Shown here piece after piece: positions 60,559-64,000 of a DNA stretch of 64,000 nucleotides; within the stretch, counting starts at the first letter, position 1, and every line of letters starts with the position of its first letter. Under the pieces are notes generated by a model. That model had not been told where the DNA came from. It searched no databases and saw only the letters and a list, made by a program, of their open reading frames with translations. This stretch comes from DATIKM01 sp035477595. Its GTDB lineage: Bacteria; Armatimonadota; Chthonomonadetes; Chthonomonadales; CAJBBX01. Both the position numbers and the translations under genes were made by a program. Location of the stretch: NCBI GenBank assembly GCA_035477595.1, contig DATIKM010000108.1, positions 1 through 64,000 on the forward strand, written 5' to 3'.

Positions 60559-61525
60559 CGGGTTTAGTGCGCGCGGACGCGCCGCGTCGCGCCGGCGCGC
60601 GTTGACGGACGGCCCGCCGGCCGGCGCCCATGGTGCGCGCCTCCTGCGCTACGGGGTGTTGCTCGCGGCGCAGGCGGCGGTCGGCTCGGCCGCTGTCCTG
60701 GCGCGGGTGGGCATTGCGGCCGGGGTCGAGCCGCTTCCGCTCGCCGCGTGGAGGATGGCGCTCGCGTGGGGATGCGTGGCGCTCGCTGTCGGATGGCGCA
60801 ACCCCGGAGCGCCCGTGGGCGCCGCGCGCGCGGCCAAGCTCTGCGCGGCTGGCGTTTGTCTCGGGCTTCACTTCGTGACGTGGTTCGCATCGCTCGAGCA
60901 CATCAGCGTGGCCCGGTCGGCTCTGCTGGTGTCGACGAGCCCGGTCTGGGTGGGCCTCGGCGTCTGGTTGGTCTGGCGCCTGAGGCCTCCGGCGCGCTTC
61001 TGGTGGGGGGTTGCCGTTGCTCTCTGCGGCGTCTGGGCGGTCGCGGCAGGCGGGCCTGCGGGCGGAGGCGCGCCGCGGCCCGATGCCACGAAGGGTGACG
61101 CCTTTGCGCTGGCCGGCGCCGTCTTCATCGCGGCCTACTTCCTGCTAACGCAGGCCGAGCAGTCGCGGATGGGCACCTGGCGCGTGGTGCTGTGGACCTA
61201 CGGGAGCGCCGCCATCTCCCTGTGGGTCGCGGTCGCCGTGCTGGGCGCTGGCGCCGCGCCGCGCGGGGCGGAGGCGTGGAGCTCGGTGATAGCGCTGGCG
61301 GCGGTGCCGCAACTGATCGGCCACACGGCGCTCAACTGGTCGCTGAGGCACTTCCCGGCCGGCGTCGTGGGCGCGTCTACACTGCTCGAGCCCGTAGTGG
61401 CCGCCGGCCTGGCATGGTGGCTGCTGTCGGAGTCGGTCACCGGCATGCAGGCAGCGGGAGCCGTGGTGCTTCTCACTGGCGTCTGGGCCGCGATCCGGCG
61501 CGCCGACTGGGGCGAGCGCAGGTGA
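60536..61525 (+). CDS. EamA/DMT-superfamily transporter
   Basis: A ten-helix drug/metabolite transporter in two EamA halves: the first starts LLRYGVLLAAQAAVGSAAVLARVG with ARSALLVSTSPVWVGLGVWL, the second AFALAGAVFIAAYFLLTQAE with ALNWSLRHFPAGVVGASTLLEPVVAAGLAWW. The substrate is unknown. The ATG at 60536 overlaps murB by 23 bases, with AGAGG 6 bases upstream. The first 30 residues are basic and not part of the fold. Length 329. Confidence 0.88.
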   Translation: MWVTGPRDGFSARGRAASRRRALTDGPPAGAHGARLLRYGVLLAAQAAVGSAAVLARVGIAAGVEPLPLAAWRMALAWGCVALAVGWRNPGAPVGAARAAKLCAAGVCLGLHFVTWFASLEHISVARSALLVSTSPVWVGLGVWLVWRLRPPARFWWGVAVALCGVWAVAAGGPAGGGAPRPDATKGDAFALAGAVFIAAYFLLTQAEQSRMGTWRVVLWTYGSAAISLWVAVAVLGAGAAPRGAEAWSSVIALAAVPQLIGHTALNWSLRHFPAGVVGASTLLEPVVAAGLAWWLLSESVTGMQAAGAVVLLTGVWAAIRRADWGERR

Positions 61526-61677
61526 GGACGATGAGCACCGGGACGCTGTGATGGCAGGCGACTCCCGTGTGTGCCGGGCTCGGTAGGCAGCGAGCACCAC
61601 GGAGATGCGCCACGCGGCCCCCTCAACAGCGACCATCGCACGGGCGGCGCAGCGGAGCGTGCGTGTGGAGCATTGGG
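61526..61677. other. Short gap between EamA and the following small ORF
   Basis: About 150 bases with no gene and no clear promoter seen. Together with the doubtful small ORF that follows it forms a 343-base stretch lacking a secure gene. Confidence 0.35.
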
Positions 61678-61872
61678 ATGCGCGAGCGGAACCTTCAGGG
61701 CGTCGTTCGGTGGATGACCCGATCGGGCGTCGTAGCGGGCTTCCTTCCTCCGGACGTCGCCCTCCCGCTGATCTCCTCCGGCTGGAAGATGGCGACCGCG
61801 TGTGCCTGCGCCGTCCTCGACGCGTCTGCGGGCCAGCTCGCGCGGAATGCGGCAATGGGTGCGGTCCCGTGA
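61678..61872 (+). CDS. Small hypothetical ORF, 64 residues
   Basis: Not recognised. From ATG at 61678 (GGAG 7 bases before) the protein reads MRERNLQGVVRWMTRSGVVA and ends LARNAAMGAVP. Its third codon positions are GC-rich and its TGA overlaps the next gene's GTG as GTGA (61869-61872), the coupling style of this genome. There are no motifs. It could be spurious. Confidence 0.4.
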   Translation: MRERNLQGVVRWMTRSGVVAGFLPPDVALPLISSGWKMATACACAVLDASAGQLARNAAMGAVP

Positions 61873-64000
61873 GCCGCGTCTGGCTGGCCTTGCTGGTGGG
61901 TCTGCTCACGGTGTTCCCGGCGGGTGTCGGTGCAGGCGGACCGGCACGCACCGTGGTCGTTCTGGTCGAGGGGATTGGGCGGGAGGACCTCGAGGACCCG
62001 CGCTGGCCCGCGCTCCGGAGGCTGGCCTCGGATGGGGCGATAGGTCTGTTGCACACTGCAGCCGGCCCGGGACCGCCGCGCCTCGCTCGCTTCGTGGCCG
62101 TCGCCACGGGCTCGCGCGAGCGCTCGGAGCCGTCCGACGCCTGGATCCTGCGGGACACGGAGCAGGCCGAGGGCGCCAGCGCCGGTGTCGTGCTGCAGCG
62201 CCGCAGCGGTGTTGACTGGCGGAGGGCGCTGCCCGGCGCCGAAGGCGCCCTGAGCGCCGCGCTGCTCCATCTCGGGATCGGTTCCCTCGCGCGACGGGAT
62301 CTGCTGTCCCTGACCCCAGCCGCCGCCGCCGGCGCGACCGGCCGGCCCGGCGTCCTGGCGGTGGTTGGCGACGCGCCAATCGGTTCGCCGGCGCGCGCCG
62401 GCGCCCTTCTCGCGATGGGCGAGGAAGGCGTGGCGCCAGTAGTCCTGTGGGCCGACCAGGCTGTGGGTCCCGACGAGGACCGCCGGATCGGTCATCGCCT
62501 CGGGTACGCGGCGGCGAGCGATCCGCGCAGCGTGGTGGTGGTTGTGGGTGCCGGCCTACCCCGCGAGCGAGCTCTCGCCCGGGTGGACGCTTGCCTGGCA
62601 GCCATCGCCTCCCGAAGCGCAGGCAGCGGGCGCGTGCTGCTCGTGTCGGTCTCGCCGCCTCCTGCCGAGCGCCTCGCGGTTGCGGTGCTGGCGAGCGAAG
62701 TGGAGCGCGGGCTCCTCACATCCGCGACCACGCGCACGGCCGGTCTCATCACGCTGGTTGACGTGGCGCCATCGGTACGCGAGTGGCTGGGTCTACCGCG
62801 TGCGCCACTGCCTGGCGGCCACGCCATGCGCGTGGTCGGCGACAGAGAACCCGCCGTCTCGCTGGCATGGCTCGACCGCAAGGTGGCCTCCAACGCGGGG
62901 GCGTTTGTGCCCGGGCTCGCGGTCCTCGGCGCGATCGCGGGGGTCCTTGGGTTCGGAGCGATCTGGCTTCTGCTGCGGGGGCGCACGCCCGGCATGGTGT
63001 GGGCGCTGATGCTCGTATGGCTGGTGCAGACCCCGGTCGGGCTGCTGGTTGTAGCGGCGCTGCCCGGTGCTTCGCTGGGCGTCGTGCTGGTGCACACATT
63101 CGTGGCAATGACGGTGATGGCGTCGCTTGCCTTTGCTGCGGCGGCGCGCGGGGGTCGCGACGGCGCAGAGATGGTTCGCGCGGCGCTGTGCTGGTCCGCC
63201 GCCGCGCTCTTTGTCGTCGCGGTGGCTGATTCGGTCGCCGGGCACCGCCTGATGCCGTTCTCGGTGCTCTCCCCGTACCTTCTTGCGGGCATCCGGTTCT
63301 ACGGTATAGGCAACGAGTACGCGGCGTGCCTCATCGGCTTCGCGCTCCTCTGGGCGTTCCTGGGCAGGCTTGGCCCATGGCGCGCGGCCGCGCTCTTCGC
63401 CGCCGTCGCGCTGCTGATCGGGTGGCCGGCTCTCGGTGCGAACGCCGGCGGCGCGGCGGCTGCCATCGCGGGATTCGTGGCGGGGCTTTGGGCGCTCACT
63501 GGACGGCGAGTTGGCCTCCTCACGGCTGCAGCGGCAGCCCTCGCCGGCGTGGCGGCCGCCGTAGGGCTTGCCGTGGCGGACGATGCGCTCGCGGCGGCCG
63601 GGGGCAGTGCCACGCACTTGGGCGACGCGGTGCGCCTGTGGCGTGATGGAGGATGGGCGGCGCTAGCGGAGATCGCCTCGCGTAAGGTGGCTATGAACGC
63701 GCGCCTCGTTGTTGACCCGGCGGCGCTCGCGGCGTTCGGCTGGTTCGCGGTCGTCGGCGCCGTCGGCGCCAGAGCGGGCCGGCGCGTGCTCAGGCGGCTG
63801 TCCGATAGCGAGCGGGGATGGGCTGGCGGCGTGAGGCCGGTTGCTGTGGCGGCGTCGGCGGCCTTCGCGTTCAACGACTCGGGCGTCGTGGCCGCGCTCT
63901 TCGTGCTCGGCGCGATGGTCGCGTCGGGCTTGGCCCTCGCGTGCGTTATGGGGCGCGAGGGGGCCTCGACAGCGGCTTCGCCGGAACCCAGCCAGGCGCC
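61869..64000 (+). CDS. Large phosphatase-like plus multi-helix membrane protein, partial at 3' end
   Basis: From GTG at 61869 the frame is open to the window end, about 710 codons. Seen: a signal peptide (VWLALLVGLLTVFPAGVGAG), an extracytoplasmic domain of about 320 residues with an alkaline-phosphatase/sulfatase-like layout (VVVLVEGIGREDLED, SVVVVVGAGLP, ITLVDVAPSVREWLGLP, which resembles the metal-domain ending of such enzymes), then some eight or more transmembrane helices, with FYGIGNEYAACLIGFALLWAFLG. I recall GIGNEY(M)G-type motifs in uncharacterised Firmicutes-like membrane proteins. The usual nucleophile motif could not be confirmed. Function unknown; possibly envelope polymer transfer. 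Confidence 0.7.
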   Translation, partial: MSRVWLALLVGLLTVFPAGVGAGGPARTVVVLVEGIGREDLEDPRWPALRRLASDGAIGLLHTAAGPGPPRLARFVAVATGSRERSEPSDAWILRDTEQAEGASAGVVLQRRSGVDWRRALPGAEGALSAALLHLGIGSLARRDLLSLTPAAAAGATGRPGVLAVVGDAPIGSPARAGALLAMGEEGVAPVVLWADQAVGPDEDRRIGHRLGYAAASDPRSVVVVVGAGLPRERALARVDACLAAIASRSAGSGRVLLVSVSPPPAERLAVAVLASEVERGLLTSATTRTAGLITLVDVAPSVREWLGLPRAPLPGGHAMRVVGDREPAVSLAWLDRKVASNAGAFVPGLAVLGAIAGVLGFGAIWLLLRGRTPGMVWALMLVWLVQTPVGLLVVAALPGASLGVVLVHTFVAMTVMASLAFAAAARGGRDGAEMVRAALCWSAAALFVVAVADSVAGHRLMPFSVLSPYLLAGIRFYGIGNEYAACLIGFALLWAFLGRLGPWRAAALFAAVALLIGWPALGANAGGAAAAIAGFVAGLWALTGRRVGLLTAAAAALAGVAAAVGLAVADDALAAAGGSATHLGDAVRLWRDGGWAALAEIASRKVAMNARLVVDPAALAAFGWFAVVGAVGARAGRRVLRRLSDSERGWAGGVRPVAVAASAAFAFNDSGVVAALFVLGAMVASGLALACVMGREGASTAASPEPSQA

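Noticed and set aside
1..64000. CRISPR arrays, insertion sequences, prophage or rRNA genes
   Set aside because: No regularly spaced repeats, transposase or integrase motifs, or rRNA sequences were seen on either strand; the 16S-like stretch at 15216-15226 is only 11 bases.

Overview
The window is about 64 kb of GC-rich bacterial chromosome in which almost every base lies in a gene. Many genes overlap by 1-4 bases (ATGA, GTGA, TGATG junctions), GTG starts are common, and recognisable promoters follow the housekeeping pattern TTGNNN-N17/18-TATAAT. No phage, insertion sequence, CRISPR array or rRNA was seen. The mix of complete pyrimidine and aromatic biosynthesis clusters, lysA, trpS, many carbohydrate-active or sugar-kinase genes, an FG-GAP protein and a uroporphyrinogen-decarboxylase-like protein suggests a deep-branching, polysaccharide-using heterotroph. 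Armatimonadota or a relative is my best guess, but this is inference from style and gene order, not from a marker phylogeny. A glycyl radical enzyme implies at least some anoxic metabolism.

Layout, left. At 1-428 (minus) lies the start of a sigma-70-like factor cut by the window edge. From 15340 down to 963 (minus) runs one long pyrimidine operon: promoter, PyrR-type leader with attenuator, pyrR, pyrB, a serine hydrolase, pyrC, an unknown membrane-anchored protein, a YtcJ-like amidohydrolase, the 3' remnant of a metallophosphoesterase, carA, lepB, a membrane glycosyltransferase, carB N-half, a methyltransferase and carB C-half. The carbamoyl phosphate synthase large subunit is therefore split into two genes with an unrelated methyltransferase between them. 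From 15410 to 29992 come a DinB-like protein, a plus-strand cluster (M28 peptidase, S9 peptidase, secreted glycosidase, hydroxyproline-dehydratase-like glycyl radical enzyme), then a large GH42-like protein and an FG-GAP protein (minus) and a PIG-L deacetylase (plus).

Middle. From 33.9 to 30.0 kb (minus) is an aromatic/lipid operon: small ORF, tyrA, aroA, cmk, plsC. Next come a YihY membrane protein, a YkgJ-like metal-binding protein, and a plus-strand group lysA - M50 protease - trpS - ROK-like kinase. lysA is preceded by a promoter and a structured leader ending in an intrinsic terminator. A FGGY sugar kinase and a TIGR03960-type radical SAM protein (minus), a DUF6671-like protein (plus), a zinc-ribbon membrane protein, a GH38 alpha-mannosidase and a Tat-exported lactonase-like amidohydrolase (minus), and a URO-D-like protein (plus) follow.

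Right. On the minus strand from 59.5 to 52.1 kb are rpoZ with a very long acidic tail, dnaJ, prmA, tRNA-Ser(GCT), a lytic transglycosylase, a four-PDZ HtrA-like protease and a trypsin-fold protein that has lost its catalytic histidine. On the plus strand murB (apparently leaderless), an EamA transporter, a small ORF and a large phosphatase-like membrane protein truncated by the window end complete the picture.

Most interesting items: the lysA leader (three competing CGATGC copies and one GCATCG, feeding a terminator), the PyrR-type leader with a visible antiterminator pairing, the split carB, the decayed metallophosphoesterase still coupled to carA, the four-PDZ protease with its pseudo-protease partner, and the acidic-tailed omega subunit.
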